This document shows, one piece after another, positions 53,039 to 62,342 of a stretch of DNA of 64,000 nt. Each line of letters opens with the position of its first letter. Positions within the stretch are counted from its first letter, which is position 1. The stretch is taken from contig NZ_CP023671.1 in assembly GCF_003606265.1 (NCBI RefSeq), positions 2,666,001 to 2,730,000 of the forward strand, given 5' to 3'. Under the pieces are notes generated by a model. It was not told the DNA's origin. It made no database searches and worked only from the letters and a program-made list of their open reading frames with translations. This stretch comes from Clostridium septicum. GTDB lineage: Bacteria > Bacillota > Clostridia > Clostridiales > Clostridiaceae. The translations under genes were made by a program, and so were the position numbers.

Positions 53039-53688
53039 TGGATAATTGTGAAGCACTACTAAAGCTTTTATTAGAAGCTGTTAAAGATAAAGGAATAAAC
53101 ACTGAGGTAATTGAAAACTCAAATGAAATACCAGTGGGAATTTCAAATAGACATGTACATCTTTCACAAAGAGATCTTGATAAGCTATTTGGAGAAGGAT
53201 ATAAATTAACAAAAATCAAAGAATTATCTCAACCAGGACAATATGCTTGTAAGGAAACAGTAACAATTTGCGGTCCAAAAGGAGCAATTGAAAAAGTTAG
53301 AATACTTGGCCCAGTAAGAAGCAAATCTCAAATTGAGGTATTAATGGGAGATTGCATTAAACTTGGAGCAGCACCTCATGTAAGGTTGTCTGGAGAATTA
53401 AATAAAACATCTGGAATTACAGTAATTGGTCCAAATGGTTCTGTTCAACTTGAAGAAGGTTTGATAGTTGCACAAAGACATATTCATATGACACCTGAAG
53501 ATGCAAAAAAATTAGGAGTATGTGATGGTGAGATAGTATCTATAAAATTTGATAATTTAAGAGGTGGAACATATAGTAATGTAGCTATTAGAGCTAATGA
53601 TACTTCAAAGCTTGAGTGCCATCTTGATATTGAAGAAGCTAATGCTGTTGGCATTAACTCAAAATCAAAAATAACAATAGTAAAATAA
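53038..53688 (+). CDS. pduL: Phosphate propanoyl/acetyltransferase PduL
   Basis: Converts acetyl-CoA and phosphate to acetyl phosphate and recycles CoA inside the shell. It has 216 residues. Zinc ligands are visible in SNRHVHLS (about 34-41), AQRHIHMTPE (about 142-151) and ECHLDIEEANA. The first 25 residues (CEALLKLLLEAVKDKGIN) form an amphipathic helix typical of compartment-targeted PduL. Start and preceding stop overlap by one base, so production is tied to the aldehyde dehydrogenase. Confidence 0.95.
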   Translation: MDNCEALLKLLLEAVKDKGINTEVIENSNEIPVGISNRHVHLSQRDLDKLFGEGYKLTKIKELSQPGQYACKETVTICGPKGAIEKVRILGPVRSKSQIEVLMGDCIKLGAAPHVRLSGELNKTSGITVIGPNGSVQLEEGLIVAQRHIHMTPEDAKKLGVCDGEIVSIKFDNLRGGTYSNVAIRANDTSKLECHLDIEEANAVGINSKSKITIVK

Positions 53689-53758
53689 TAAAATTAAAAT
53701 AAAAGTTTATAATTAAAAAATAAAAATATAAAAAGGATATTTTAGGAGGTTTTTTTAA

Positions 53759-54049
53759 ATGAAATACGATGCATTAGGAATGATTGAAACAAAAGGATTA
53801 GTAGGAGCTATAGAAGCAGCAGATGCTATGGTTAAAGCTGCAAATGTATACTTAATAGGAAAAGAATATATCGGAGGCGGTTTTGTAACTGTTATGGTTA
53901 GAGGAGATGTTGGAGCTGTTAAGGCTGCTACAGATGCTGGAGCTGCTGCTGCACAACGTGTTGGAGAATTAACATCAGTTCACGTAATACCACGTCCACA
54001 CTCAGAAGTTGAAGTTATACTTCCAACAACTAAGGAAGCTGTAAAATAA
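53759..54049 (+). CDS. BMC-H shell protein 3 (canonical)
   Basis: Canonical hexameric shell protein of 96 residues: [40 protein letters not shown] and [15 protein letters not shown]. The ETKGL edge motif with the conserved lysine is intact, unlike in shell proteins 1 and 2. A strong TTAGGAGGT ribosome site suggests that it is a main facet protein. Last gene before the operon terminator. Confidence 0.95.
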   Translation: MKYDALGMIETKGLVGAIEAADAMVKAANVYLIGKEYIGGGFVTVMVRGDVGAVKAATDAGAAAAQRVGELTSVHVIPRPHSEVEVILPTTKEAVK

Positions 54050-54134
54050 TATTTTAATTAGAGTTTAAAAGTTAAGATGTGAGTAATACCTTAATTTAAG
54101 GTGTGAAGGACATTAAAAAATCTATCTAGTAGAA

Positions 54135-54172
54135 AACTGATTTCTGTATTATGCAGGAATCAGTTTTTTTAT
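54135..54172 (+). terminator. Terminator of the cut operon
   Basis: Stem AACTGATTTCTG (54135-54146) with CAGGAATCAGTT (54154-54165), one G-T pair, loop TATTATG, then seven T. It shares a 19-base segment (54137-54155) with the terminator at 31.2 kb. Confidence 0.92.
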
Positions 54173-54423
54173 ATTAAAAGTATTTATCATAAGGATGTTC
54201 TTTATTAACTTGTAAGTAGAATTAAAATAGAGTTAAATTAAGTAGATAAGCAAAAGGAAGGTTGATATAATATTTTTAGAATATTTATTGAAAGTATATG
54301 TAATATACAATCCTAGTTTATAAGTAGGGAGATAATATTTATTATTACAATTAATAAGTTAATTTTAAATTAGTTAAGGAATACCTTTTCTAATTAAGTT
54401 TTATTTTACAAAGGAGTTATTAA
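54173..54423. other. Intergenic region before the Dus gene
   Basis: AT-rich; I recognise only the ribosome site AAAGGAG before the next gene. No RNA gene seen. Confidence 0.45.
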
Positions 54424-55386
54424 ATGAAATATTATTTAGCACCAATGGAAGGAATTACGGGATATATATATAGAAATTCTTATGAGAAGTTTTTTGGAAA
54501 TATTGATAAATACTTTACGCCTTTTATTGTTCCAAATACTAGCAGAAGTCTTAAAACAAAGGAGCTTAGAGATATCTTGCCTGAAAATAATAAAGATATG
54601 AATATAGTTCCTCAAATACTTACTAATGATTCTGAAGGGTTTATTATTACTTCAAAAAAGTTACAGCAACTGGGTTATAATGAGGTGAATTTAAACTTAG
54701 GATGCCCTTCTGGAACAGTTGTTTCAAAAAATAGGGGATCAGGATTTTTAGCTAAAAGAGAAGAACTTGATATATTTCTAGATGAAATATTTAAAATAGA
54801 GAATATGAAAATTTCTATAAAAACTAGAATAGGAAAAGATAGTCCAGAAGAGTTTTATGAGCTAATAAAAATTTATAACAAATACCCTATAGAAGAGTTA
54901 ATTATTCATCCTAGAACAAGAGAGGATTTTTATGGAAATAAACCTAATTTAGAAGTATTTAAAGATGCATTATCTCTAAGCAAAAGTCCAGTATGTTATA
55001 ATGGAGATATTTTTACAGTTGATGATAATAATAAACTAATAGAAGCTTTTCCAGAAGTAAAAACAATAATGCTTGGTAGAGGAATATTAGCAAATCCAGC
55101 ATTAGTAAATGAGATAAAAAATAATGTTTATATGGATAAAAAGGTGTTAATGGATTTTCATGATGAAATTCTTAGTGCTTATAGAGAAGTATTTAATGAT
55201 GATAAAAATGCAATGTTTAGAATGAAAGAACTTTGGGGATATATGATTTACATATTTTCAGATAATAAAAAGTATGCTAAAAAAATAAAGAAAGCACAAA
55301 AGTTAAGTGCCTATAATGAAGTAGTTTCAAGTTTGTTTGAGGAGCAAGAAATAATAAAGGGTGCAGGGCTATTTTATAACAAATAA
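54424..55386 (+). CDS. tRNA-dihydrouridine synthase family protein
   Basis: FMN-dependent reductase that converts uridine to dihydrouridine in tRNA D loops. 320 residues. The N terminus is YLAPMEGITGYIYRNSY, the active-site Cys is in NLNLGCPSGTVVSKNRGSG, FMN/phosphate contacts are likely in IHPRTREDFYG and CYNGDIFTVDD, with MLGRGILANPALV near the end. The first motif and the length fit the Dus superfamily; which uridine it modifies is not clear. Separate from the cut operon, with its own terminator. Confidence 0.9.
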   Translation: MKYYLAPMEGITGYIYRNSYEKFFGNIDKYFTPFIVPNTSRSLKTKELRDILPENNKDMNIVPQILTNDSEGFIITSKKLQQLGYNEVNLNLGCPSGTVVSKNRGSGFLAKREELDIFLDEIFKIENMKISIKTRIGKDSPEEFYELIKIYNKYPIEELIIHPRTREDFYGNKPNLEVFKDALSLSKSPVCYNGDIFTVDDNNKLIEAFPEVKTIMLGRGILANPALVNEIKNNVYMDKKVLMDFHDEILSAYREVFNDDKNAMFRMKELWGYMIYIFSDNKKYAKKIKKAQKLSAYNEVVSSLFEEQEIIKGAGLFYNK

Positions 55387-55396
55387 TATATATAAG

Positions 55397-55435
55397 AAAA
55401 GATATTGTCATAAGTATATGATGATATCTTTTTTA
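55397..55435 (+). terminator. Terminator of the Dus gene
   Basis: AAAAGATAT pairs with ATATCTTTT across an imperfect inner stem (GTCAT/ATGA), followed by six T. Confidence 0.82.
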
Positions 55436-55478
55436 TTTAAAAACTAAAGAAGAAATATTCAAAATATACCAAATAATA

Positions 55479-55509
55479 TGTTTACTGTTTTTGTAAACAA
55501 TGATATTAT
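55479..55509 (+). promoter_or_regulatory. Promoter with operator before the GH2 gene
   Basis: Perfect dyad TGTTTAC-7-GTAAACA (55479-55499). It overlaps a possible -35 (TTTACT, 55481) that is followed after 17 bp by TATTAT (55504-55509). A repressor such as a LacI- or GntR-type protein would fit; none is adjacent. Confidence 0.5.
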
Positions 55510-55612
55510 TATACATGTAAAGGTACAAATGAAAAATGTAAAGGATTATAATTTTCATATCTATATTTTTATTAACAAATTTATAATAATTTAAAAAAAG
55601 GGGGATATTGAA

Positions 55613-58600
55613 ATGAATTTGTTGAGAAAGAAGGGTTATGCATGTTTGGCAGCCATAGCATTTGCATTTACTTTAATGCCTACTATGGTAAATGCCGAAG
55701 CAAAACAGACATCTGATCCAGAGACGGTATATGTTGGGTTTATTAAGGATGGAGAACGTTCAACTATATTTAATAATAATTGGCGTTTCTTTAAAGGAGA
55801 TCAAGAAGGGGCTGAAGGAAAAGACTTTAATGATTCTTCTTGGAGAAATTTAAACTTACCACATGATTGGAGTATTGAAGGAGAATTTACGGTTGAAGGT
55901 GAAGCAGAAAGTGGATTTTTATTAGGTGGTACAGGATGGTATCGTAAACATTTTGTTGTTCCAGAAAAATACCATGGTAAAGATTTTACTTTAAATTTTG
56001 ATGGTGTTTATATGAATGCCGAAGTATATGTAAATGGTAAAAAATTAGGAGAACATAATTATGGTTATACTGCTTTTGCTTTTGATATAACTGATTCACT
56101 AGTTTGTGATGGACAAACTGAAAACATAATTGCAGTTAAAGTATCTAATCCTATACCAACTAGTAGATGGTATTCAGGTAGTGGAATTTATCGTGATGTT
56201 ACATTAAGTGTTACAGATAAAATCCATGTTGCTCATTTAGGAACTACTGTTACAACACCTAATGTGGAATCACAAAAATCAGGAGATGTAGATGTAAATA
56301 TAGAAACAAAGGTAGAAAATGAATCTTCAGAAGAAAAAAATGTTACTGTTAAAAGTACGGTATTAGATAGAGATGGAAATGAAGTAAGTTCAGAAGTAAC
56401 ATCTAATGAAAATATAGCTGCTAATAGTAACAGAACTTTTACGCAAACTGCTATAGTTAATCAACCAAATTTATGGTCAGTAGCTTCACCTAATATGTAT
56501 AAAGTAAAGAGTGAAGTTATAGTAGATGGAAATGTAGTTGATACTTATAATACAGATTTTGGATTTAGATATTATAATTTTGATAGGGATACAGGTTTCA
56601 CATTAAATGGTGAACAAATGAAATTAAAAGGCGTTTGTATGCATCATGACCAAGGATCTTTAGGTAGTGCTTCTTATTATAGAGCTGTAGAACGACAAAT
56701 GGAAATAATGAAGGAAATGGGTGCAAATGCAATTCGTGTTTCTCATAATCCAGCAAGTGAAATGTTATTAGAAATTTGTGATAGATTAGGGTTATTAGTT
56801 ATTAATGAAGCTTTTGATACTTGGACAAACCCTAAGAATGGAAATGGTAATGATTTTTCTAAGTTCTTTAATGTGAAAATAGGAGAAGAGAATGAAATAA
56901 TTAACGGAAATAAAGATATGAGTTGGGGTGAATTTGAAGCTAGAGCAATGGTTAAAAATTCAAAGAATAACCCATCAATAATTATGTGGTCAATTGGTAA
57001 TGAAGTATTAGAAGGAATTGGAGGAGATTCATCTAAATATACTGAAATTGCTCAAGATATAATTAATTGGATTAAAGAAGAAGATCCAACAAGACCTGTA
57101 ACTATAGGTGATAATCGTACTAAAAATGGTGATGGAAGAGCTACTGCTATTTCAGAAGTAGTTGATGATAATGAAGGTATAGTTGGATTTAACTATGCAA
57201 CAGAAGCTCAATATAATCAACAAAGAAATAACCATCCAGATTGGATTCTTTATGGTTCAGAAACTAGTAGTGCTGTTCATAGTAGAGGATATTATAAATC
57301 TACAGGAATAGATCGTCCAAATCTTCAAATATCAGAATATGATAATGATTCTACAAAAGTAGGTTGGGGACATTCAGCTAGTAATGCATGGAAGTATGTT
57401 ATTAAAAATGATTATAATGCAGGAGAATTTATATGGACAGGTTTTGACTATATAGGGGAACCAACTCCATGGAATGGAACAGGAACAGGTAGTGTTGGTG
57501 GAGGAAGAGGTCCGGCACCAAAATCAAGTTACTTTGGTATAGTAGATACAGCAGGTTTTGAAAAAGATATTTATTATTTATATCAAAGCCAATGGAATGA
57601 AGATGTTAATACATTACATGTTTTACCTACATGGAATGAAGATGGCATTGTTATTGATAATGGAAGAGTAAATGTTAATGTGTTTACTGATGCTTATAAA
57701 GTTGAATTATACTTAAATGATACAAAGGTTGGAGAAGAAACTGCAACTGAGCATACAACATCTGCTGGATATAAATATTATACATTTGGAAATGATGCAT
57801 TATATCCATCATTTAATGTAACTTATGAACAAGGAACATTAACTGCTAAAGCTTTTGATAAAGAAGGAAATGAAATTACTAATACAAAAGGTAGAAACTC
57901 AGTTACAACTTCAGGAGCAGCTACTACTGTAAATTTAAGTGCTGATCGTAGTACTATTGCTTCAAATGGATATGATTTATCTTATATTACTGTTGATGTA
58001 GTAGATAGAAATGGGAATATAGTTCCTAATGCAGAAAATCAATTGAATTTCAATCTTGAAGGTAATGGTAAAATTGTAGGTGTAGATAATGGTAATGCTG
58101 TTGATACAGCTTCTTATAAGCCTATAGATGATACAACTGCTACTAGAAAAGCATTTAGTGGTAAAGCTTTAGTAATAGTTCAATCAACTAAGGATGCAGG
58201 TCCTATGACATTAAATGTTTCAGGAGAAGGTCTAGCTTCTAAATCTATAGAAATTAATACTGAAAATAAATCAGGGGATGATAAGTATTTAGAATCTTAT
58301 GAAATAATTAAAGAGTATTATGTAGGTTTAGGTGAAAAACCAGAATTACCATCTACTGTAACAGGAAGATATAGTGATGGAACAACTGATACTTTTAGAA
58401 TACAATGGAATGATTATGATGAAAATCAATTAAATACTCCTCAAATTTTCAAGGTAACTGGAAAGTTAGAAGGAACAGAGGTTGCAGTAGTTGTTAATAT
58501 ACATGTAATTGGCAATGTAGTTTCAATGGAAAACTATTCAACATTTACTTATGCAGGAACAGCTCCTACACTTCCTAAAACAGTAAAAGGTTATTTAGCT

Positions 58601-59677
58601 GATGGTAGTGAAAGTGAAGAATTTTTAGTTACTTGGAATATAGATAATGTAGATTTTTCAACACCTAATAAAACAGTTGTTGTTAATGGTAATGTTGAAT
58701 TATTAGGAAATGATTATCCTGTTACTGCTAGTGTACGTATTGTTGATGCTTTAAAAGCTGCTTCTAATCTTGCAATTAATAATTCAAGTAATGAAGATAT
58801 TCCAAGCTTATCTCAAAGTTGTACTAATACATCCGATAATTTAGCAGCTATTAATAATGGAGTTACAAATAATAGTAGTGCAACTAATGAACGTTGGACA
58901 AACTGGAATGAACGTTCAGAAGTAGTTAATGGAGAACCTAAGGGAGCATATGTTCAATTAGATTGGGCAAATAAATATAATATTGATAGAATTGATTTAT
59001 GGCTATTTACTGATAATGGGGCTGGTAGAATTCCAAAGAAAGTAGAAATTAGCTATAAAAATGAAATTGGGGAATATGTTGTTGTTCCTCATACAAATAC
59101 AACAGAAGTTTCATATACTGCAGGTGAAACAACTTACTTCTTAGATAATGTAATAAATACTGATAGCGTACGTATTTACATGCAACAACCTGAAGTTGGT
59201 AAATGTATTGGTTTAACAGAAGTTGCAGTTTATGAATATGTAAGACAAGAAACTGCAAAGGAAACAAAAACTTTATCTGAAATTAAACTAGATGGAAAAT
59301 TACTAGAAGGTTTTGATCCAAATACTAACGAGTACACAGTTAATGTAGAAGCAGCACCTAAAACAGTAGAGGCAAGTGCAGAAGATAATGCAGCTATAAC
59401 TATATTACCTGTTAACAACAATAAATCAACAATAATAGTTCGTTCAGAATCTGGTGAGAGAAATAAATATACTATAAACTATGTTTTACAAGATACAGGA
59501 GATTCAGCAGATATTAATGGTGATGGAACTGTAACTATAAAAGATTTATCTATAGCATCTAAACATTTTGGTGAAGTAATAGCAGGAAACGCAATAAGTG
59601 AAAAATGTGATATAAATAAAGACGGAATAGTAAATGATGCTGATATTCAAATTATAATGGATAAAATACTTGAATAA
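55613..59677 (+). CDS. Secreted GH2 beta-galactosidase-like enzyme with dockerin
   Basis: Enzyme of 1354 residues. Signal peptide 1-29; GH2 jelly roll about 50-200 (LPHDWSIEGEF, GGTGWYRKHF); Ig-like domain about 205-325; TIM barrel about 330-640. Acid/base Glu464 is in WSIGNE and the probable nucleophile Glu550 is in YGSETSS. Then come DUF4982-like and Ig-like domains, two bacterial Ig (Big_4-like) domains at about 890-1040, an F5/8 type C domain about 1045-1205, a cadherin-like beta domain about 1215-1290 and a type I dockerin at 1298-1354 with two Ca-loop repeats (DINGDGTVTIKDL, DINKDGIVNDADI). No sortase motif: surface attachment would need a cohesin partner. Beta-galactosidase is most likely; beta-glucuronidase-type variants are possible. 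Confidence 0.9.
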   Translation: MNLLRKKGYACLAAIAFAFTLMPTMVNAEAKQTSDPETVYVGFIKDGERSTIFNNNWRFFKGDQEGAEGKDFNDSSWRNLNLPHDWSIEGEFTVEGEAESGFLLGGTGWYRKHFVVPEKYHGKDFTLNFDGVYMNAEVYVNGKKLGEHNYGYTAFAFDITDSLVCDGQTENIIAVKVSNPIPTSRWYSGSGIYRDVTLSVTDKIHVAHLGTTVTTPNVESQKSGDVDVNIETKVENESSEEKNVTVKSTVLDRDGNEVSSEVTSNENIAANSNRTFTQTAIVNQPNLWSVASPNMYKVKSEVIVDGNVVDTYNTDFGFRYYNFDRDTGFTLNGEQMKLKGVCMHHDQGSLGSASYYRAVERQMEIMKEMGANAIRVSHNPASEMLLEICDRLGLLVINEAFDTWTNPKNGNGNDFSKFFNVKIGEENEIINGNKDMSWGEFEARAMVKNSKNNPSIIMWSIGNEVLEGIGGDSSKYTEIAQDIINWIKEEDPTRPVTIGDNRTKNGDGRATAISEVVDDNEGIVGFNYATEAQYNQQRNNHPDWILYGSETSSAVHSRGYYKSTGIDRPNLQISEYDNDSTKVGWGHSASNAWKYVIKNDYNAGEFIWTGFDYIGEPTPWNGTGTGSVGGGRGPAPKSSYFGIVDTAGFEKDIYYLYQSQWNEDVNTLHVLPTWNEDGIVIDNGRVNVNVFTDAYKVELYLNDTKVGEETATEHTTSAGYKYYTFGNDALYPSFNVTYEQGTLTAKAFDKEGNEITNTKGRNSVTTSGAATTVNLSADRSTIASNGYDLSYITVDVVDRNGNIVPNAENQLNFNLEGNGKIVGVDNGNAVDTASYKPIDDTTATRKAFSGKALVIVQSTKDAGPMTLNVSGEGLASKSIEINTENKSGDDKYLESYEIIKEYYVGLGEKPELPSTVTGRYSDGTTDTFRIQWNDYDENQLNTPQIFKVTGKLEGTEVAVVVNIHVIGNVVSMENYSTFTYAGTAPTLPKTVKGYLADGSESEEFLVTWNIDNVDFSTPNKTVVVNGNVELLGNDYPVTASVRIVDALKAASNLAINNSSNEDIPSLSQSCTNTSDNLAAINNGVTNNSSATNERWTNWNERSEVVNGEPKGAYVQLDWANKYNIDRIDLWLFTDNGAGRIPKKVEISYKNEIGEYVVVPHTNTTEVSYTAGETTYFLDNVINTDSVRIYMQQPEVGKCIGLTEVAVYEYVRQETAKETKTLSEIKLDGKLLEGFDPNTNEYTVNVEAAPKTVEASAEDNAAITILPVNNNKSTIIVRSESGERNKYTINYVLQDTGDSADINGDGTVTIKDLSIASKHFGEVIAGNAISEKCDINKDGIVNDADIQIIMDKILE

Positions 59678-59786
59678 ATAATCTAAAAAGGGGGTTCGAA
59701 TATGAGCTCTCTTTATTTTACCTAAATTTAAGGAATGATAGATTACAATTCTTTGATTTTTATACAATAGAGAAATTATAAAACCT

Positions 59787-59814
59787 TTGATTTATTTTAG
59801 TTATTATATATAAT
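59787..59814 (+). promoter_or_regulatory. Probable promoter of the deaminase-domain gene
   Basis: TTGATT and TATAAT with a 16-bp spacer, about 75 bases before the next start codon, in a short region after the GH2 gene. Confidence 0.45.
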
Positions 59815-59893
59815 AGGCATATAAATAGAACTTAAAGAAAATAATGATATTAATAAGTTTTGTCAATATAAAATAAAAAGACAAGAGGTAAAT

Positions 59894-61024
59894 ATGACAC
59901 AAGGAAACATGCCTTTAAATAGAAAAAAAGAACGATTGAAAATTAATAGTATAGATGAATTTAAGGATGCATTAAAAAGAGAGGGTTATAACATAAATGA
60001 AATTGATGAAGAAAAATTTAAAAAAAAAGTTACAAAGACCTTTTATATAGATAGTAATGTAACTGAAAGGTTACATAGATGTATTAATAATTCTGAGATT
60101 ACGTATAGAGCAAATGATATTAGAGGGTTTATAGATTATATAGAAAAAATTATTTTATTTGAGAAAGAGCATAATAAATTATGTGAAAAAATAAGTGAAA
60201 TAAATAAATTATATATAGATAGGATAGAGTATCAGCGAGAGGTAAGCTCTCAAGATAATGTTGAGGATATCATAAAAGCTGTAGAGGAAATAAAAAGTCA
60301 CGTATCTAGTACAATAACTGAAGAAGAAAAAGCTAGATTGGAAGCTTTAGAAAAAGAAATAGATGAGGATTATCTCTATGCTAAGGATATTGAGTTATTG
60401 AAAAAAATGATTCTTAGTAGAAAAGAGACCTTAAAAGAAAAATATAATGATAAAACTAAAATAAAAACAATATCTATAGAAGTACCAAAACAAATAGATT
60501 ATCAATATATTCCAGCTAAAAGGGGGAGTGTAGAGTATCATCAACATATTAGCAATAATATACCAAGAATGCAACGTTTAATAAAAAATATGAATAAATA
60601 TATGAAATCTTGTGGAAAAGAAAAAACAACATTTAAAATAAATCAAAGTAAAGCCTTACAAGACTCTATAAATATAGCAGTAGCAATATTTGATAATAAA
60701 GAGTTTAAAGCAATAAGTGGTAGTAATAATATAAGTAATTATTGCATGGCACCACCACTAGAAAAGGCAGTTTTTAAAAGTAGTAAAGTCAATAAGTTAG
60801 GTAAATTAGGAGTAGGATATAACAGAGTTAACGATAGTGAAAAAAAGATATTTGAAGAAATTCATAAACAAATAGAAGTAAAAGCTTTAAAGAATGAAGG
60901 AAATCTTATTTTGTATAGTAAATGGGAACCTTGTCCAAGTTGTTATTCTGTAATTAGTCAATTTTGTAAAAAATATCCTGATATAAAAGTCAAGGTTAAA
61001 TATAGCAAAAAATATGGAGAATAG
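59894..61024 (+). CDS. Intracellular protein with C-terminal nucleic-acid-deaminase-like domain
   Basis: Protein of 376 residues without signal peptide or membrane segment. Residues 1-210 are strongly helical and charged, with a coiled coil near 75-185. The C-terminal part (about 250-376) resembles the zinc-dependent deaminase superfamily found in polymorphic toxins. It has a DSE motif (Asp314-Ser315-Glu316 in NDSEKKIFEEIH) where classical enzymes have H/CxE, and the PCxxC pair Cys347/Cys350 in EPCPSCYSVISQFCKKYPDI. No immunity gene or secretion partner is adjacent, and the gene has its own probable promoter and terminator. A nucleotide or RNA/DNA deaminase acting inside the cell, for instance in defence, is possible; this is inference. 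Confidence 0.6.
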   Translation: MTQGNMPLNRKKERLKINSIDEFKDALKREGYNINEIDEEKFKKKVTKTFYIDSNVTERLHRCINNSEITYRANDIRGFIDYIEKIILFEKEHNKLCEKISEINKLYIDRIEYQREVSSQDNVEDIIKAVEEIKSHVSSTITEEEKARLEALEKEIDEDYLYAKDIELLKKMILSRKETLKEKYNDKTKIKTISIEVPKQIDYQYIPAKRGSVEYHQHISNNIPRMQRLIKNMNKYMKSCGKEKTTFKINQSKALQDSINIAVAIFDNKEFKAISGSNNISNYCMAPPLEKAVFKSSKVNKLGKLGVGYNRVNDSEKKIFEEIHKQIEVKALKNEGNLILYSKWEPCPSCYSVISQFCKKYPDIKVKVKYSKKYGE

Positions 61025-61065
61025 AACTATCAACAATAATAAAAAGGAATAGAGTTATATAAATT

Positions 61066-61105
61066 TCCCCTTAAATGAATAACATAATCTAAGGGGACTT
61101 TTATA
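61066..61105 (+). terminator. Terminator of the deaminase-domain gene
   Basis: TCCCCTTA (61066-61073) pairs with TAAGGGGA (61090-61097), then CTTTTATAATTTT. Confidence 0.75.
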
Positions 61106-61164
61106 ATTTTATTTATATAGTTGGTTAGGAGTTAAAATACTTAAGAGATAGTTTTAATAAGTTA

Positions 61165-61629
61165 CTATAGTATTTCTAGTATCTCTACTGAGTAGTTTTC
61201 CCCAGGAGCATTAACTTCTACTATATCTCCAGCTTTTTTTCCAGATAATGCTTTTCCTAAGTCAGATTCTATGCTTATACGCATATTATCAGGATCTAAA
61301 TCCATAGTAGTTACTAATGTTACCTCTGTTTCAAAATCATCATCTATAAACTTAATTTTAGCTTTGCTATTAATACCTAATACTGATTTATCAATATCTT
61401 TATCATCTATTATAGTAGCAGTTGAAATCATAGTTAATAAATATTGTATTCTATTATCATTTTCTCTATAGTTTGCACAAGCTTCCTTATACTCTGCATT
61501 TTCTGATCTATCACCATGTGCAGCAGCTATTGCTTTTTCTTTTGCTATTTCAGCTCTTTTTACTGTAAGTCTATAATCTAACTCTTCTCTTAATTTTCTT
61601 ATATTTTCCTCAGTAAGTTGATTATTCAT
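61165..61629 (-). CDS. greA: Transcription elongation factor GreA
   Basis: Rescues backtracked RNA polymerase by stimulating transcript cleavage. 154 residues, near the normal length. The N-terminal coiled coil carries the acidic tip region (AAAHGDRSENAEYKEA, about 36-51) with the conserved Asp and Glu. The C-terminal FKBP-like domain starts near 80 and includes ISIESDLGKALSGKKAGDIVEV. Single gene; a good GGAGG-type site lies before the start on the minus strand. Confidence 0.94.
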   Translation of the reverse strand: MNNQLTEENIRKLREELDYRLTVKRAEIAKEKAIAAAHGDRSENAEYKEACANYRENDNRIQYLLTMISTATIIDDKDIDKSVLGINSKAKIKFIDDDFETEVTLVTTMDLDPDNMRISIESDLGKALSGKKAGDIVEVNAPGENYSVEILEIL

Positions 61630-61707
61630 AAAATTGCCCCTCCTTTAGGATATATCTACTTTAAATATTATATAATATATAGAAAAAATTTAAAGATAAA
61701 GAATTAA

Positions 61708-62325
61708 TTAATTTAACTTAGAGGCTTTATATAATCTTTGAGATTTAAATGAAGCAATTAAATATAATATTATAAATACAGGAAATATAATCCATAAAAA
61801 TCCTCTGCCTAATGCAAAAGGAGTTTCAAATAGGAAATGAAACCAAAAATCTGAACCTGTCATACTCCATAAACTTGGTGTATAGTATAAGTTTTTAGGA
61901 TTTATAAGCGCACTAATGTCTATATATCCAGCATATAAAAGAGGTAAGAAAACAACAATATAAGAAATTGCAAGGTTAAACCACATTAAAGATAATCTTT
62001 TATAAACAGCGGCTTTTGAAAGGTTATCTGAAAAAATATCTTCATATGAGGAAGAAGTATTCACTTTTTTGAAATACTGAATTCCAGAATACATTGTACC
62101 AACTATGTGTTCCCAACCACTATCCTCAAATAGTGTACAATAATCTATAAAATCATCTTTAGTTTTAAATTTACGATAATCAATTTTAATTATAGAATTT
62201 TCAGGTTTAGATTTTTCGAATGTATATCCAAATGATACGTTTTTTAGCCTATAGCCTTCATTAGCCATTTCATTTAACCATTTTTCTTCCTTAATAAAAT
62301 TAGTAAAGCACTTAAATTTTTTCAT
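61708..62325 (-). CDS. DUF2812 membrane protein
   Basis: Protein of 205 residues with an N-terminal DUF2812 domain (about 1-95; KCFTNFIKEEKWLNEMANEG, YRLKNVSFGYTFEKS). Two membrane segments follow, near 117-140 (FNLAISYIVVFLPLLYAGYI) and 175-198. Such proteins are often encoded with PadR-type regulators; the gene here starts 17 bases after the PadR stop, so they form one operon. Function unknown; envelope-stress or antimicrobial response roles have been suggested for similar pairs. Confidence 0.82.
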   Translation of the reverse strand: MKKFKCFTNFIKEEKWLNEMANEGYRLKNVSFGYTFEKSKPENSIIKIDYRKFKTKDDFIDYCTLFEDSGWEHIVGTMYSGIQYFKKVNTSSSYEDIFSDNLSKAAVYKRLSLMWFNLAISYIVVFLPLLYAGYIDISALINPKNLYYTPSLWSMTGSDFWFHFLFETPFALGRGFLWIIFPVFIILYLIASFKSQRLYKASKLN

Positions 62326-62342
62326 AATAAATCCTCCTTTAT

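Noticed and set aside
59702..59725. Seven-codon frame with a GGGGG ribosome site just after the GH2 gene
   Set aside because: Too short to judge and no gene follows within reach for a leader role; the next start is about 170 bases on.
59894..61024. Toxin-antitoxin pair with a neighbouring immunity gene
   Set aside because: The following gene is greA on the other strand and no small partner frame with a ribosome site is present nearby.
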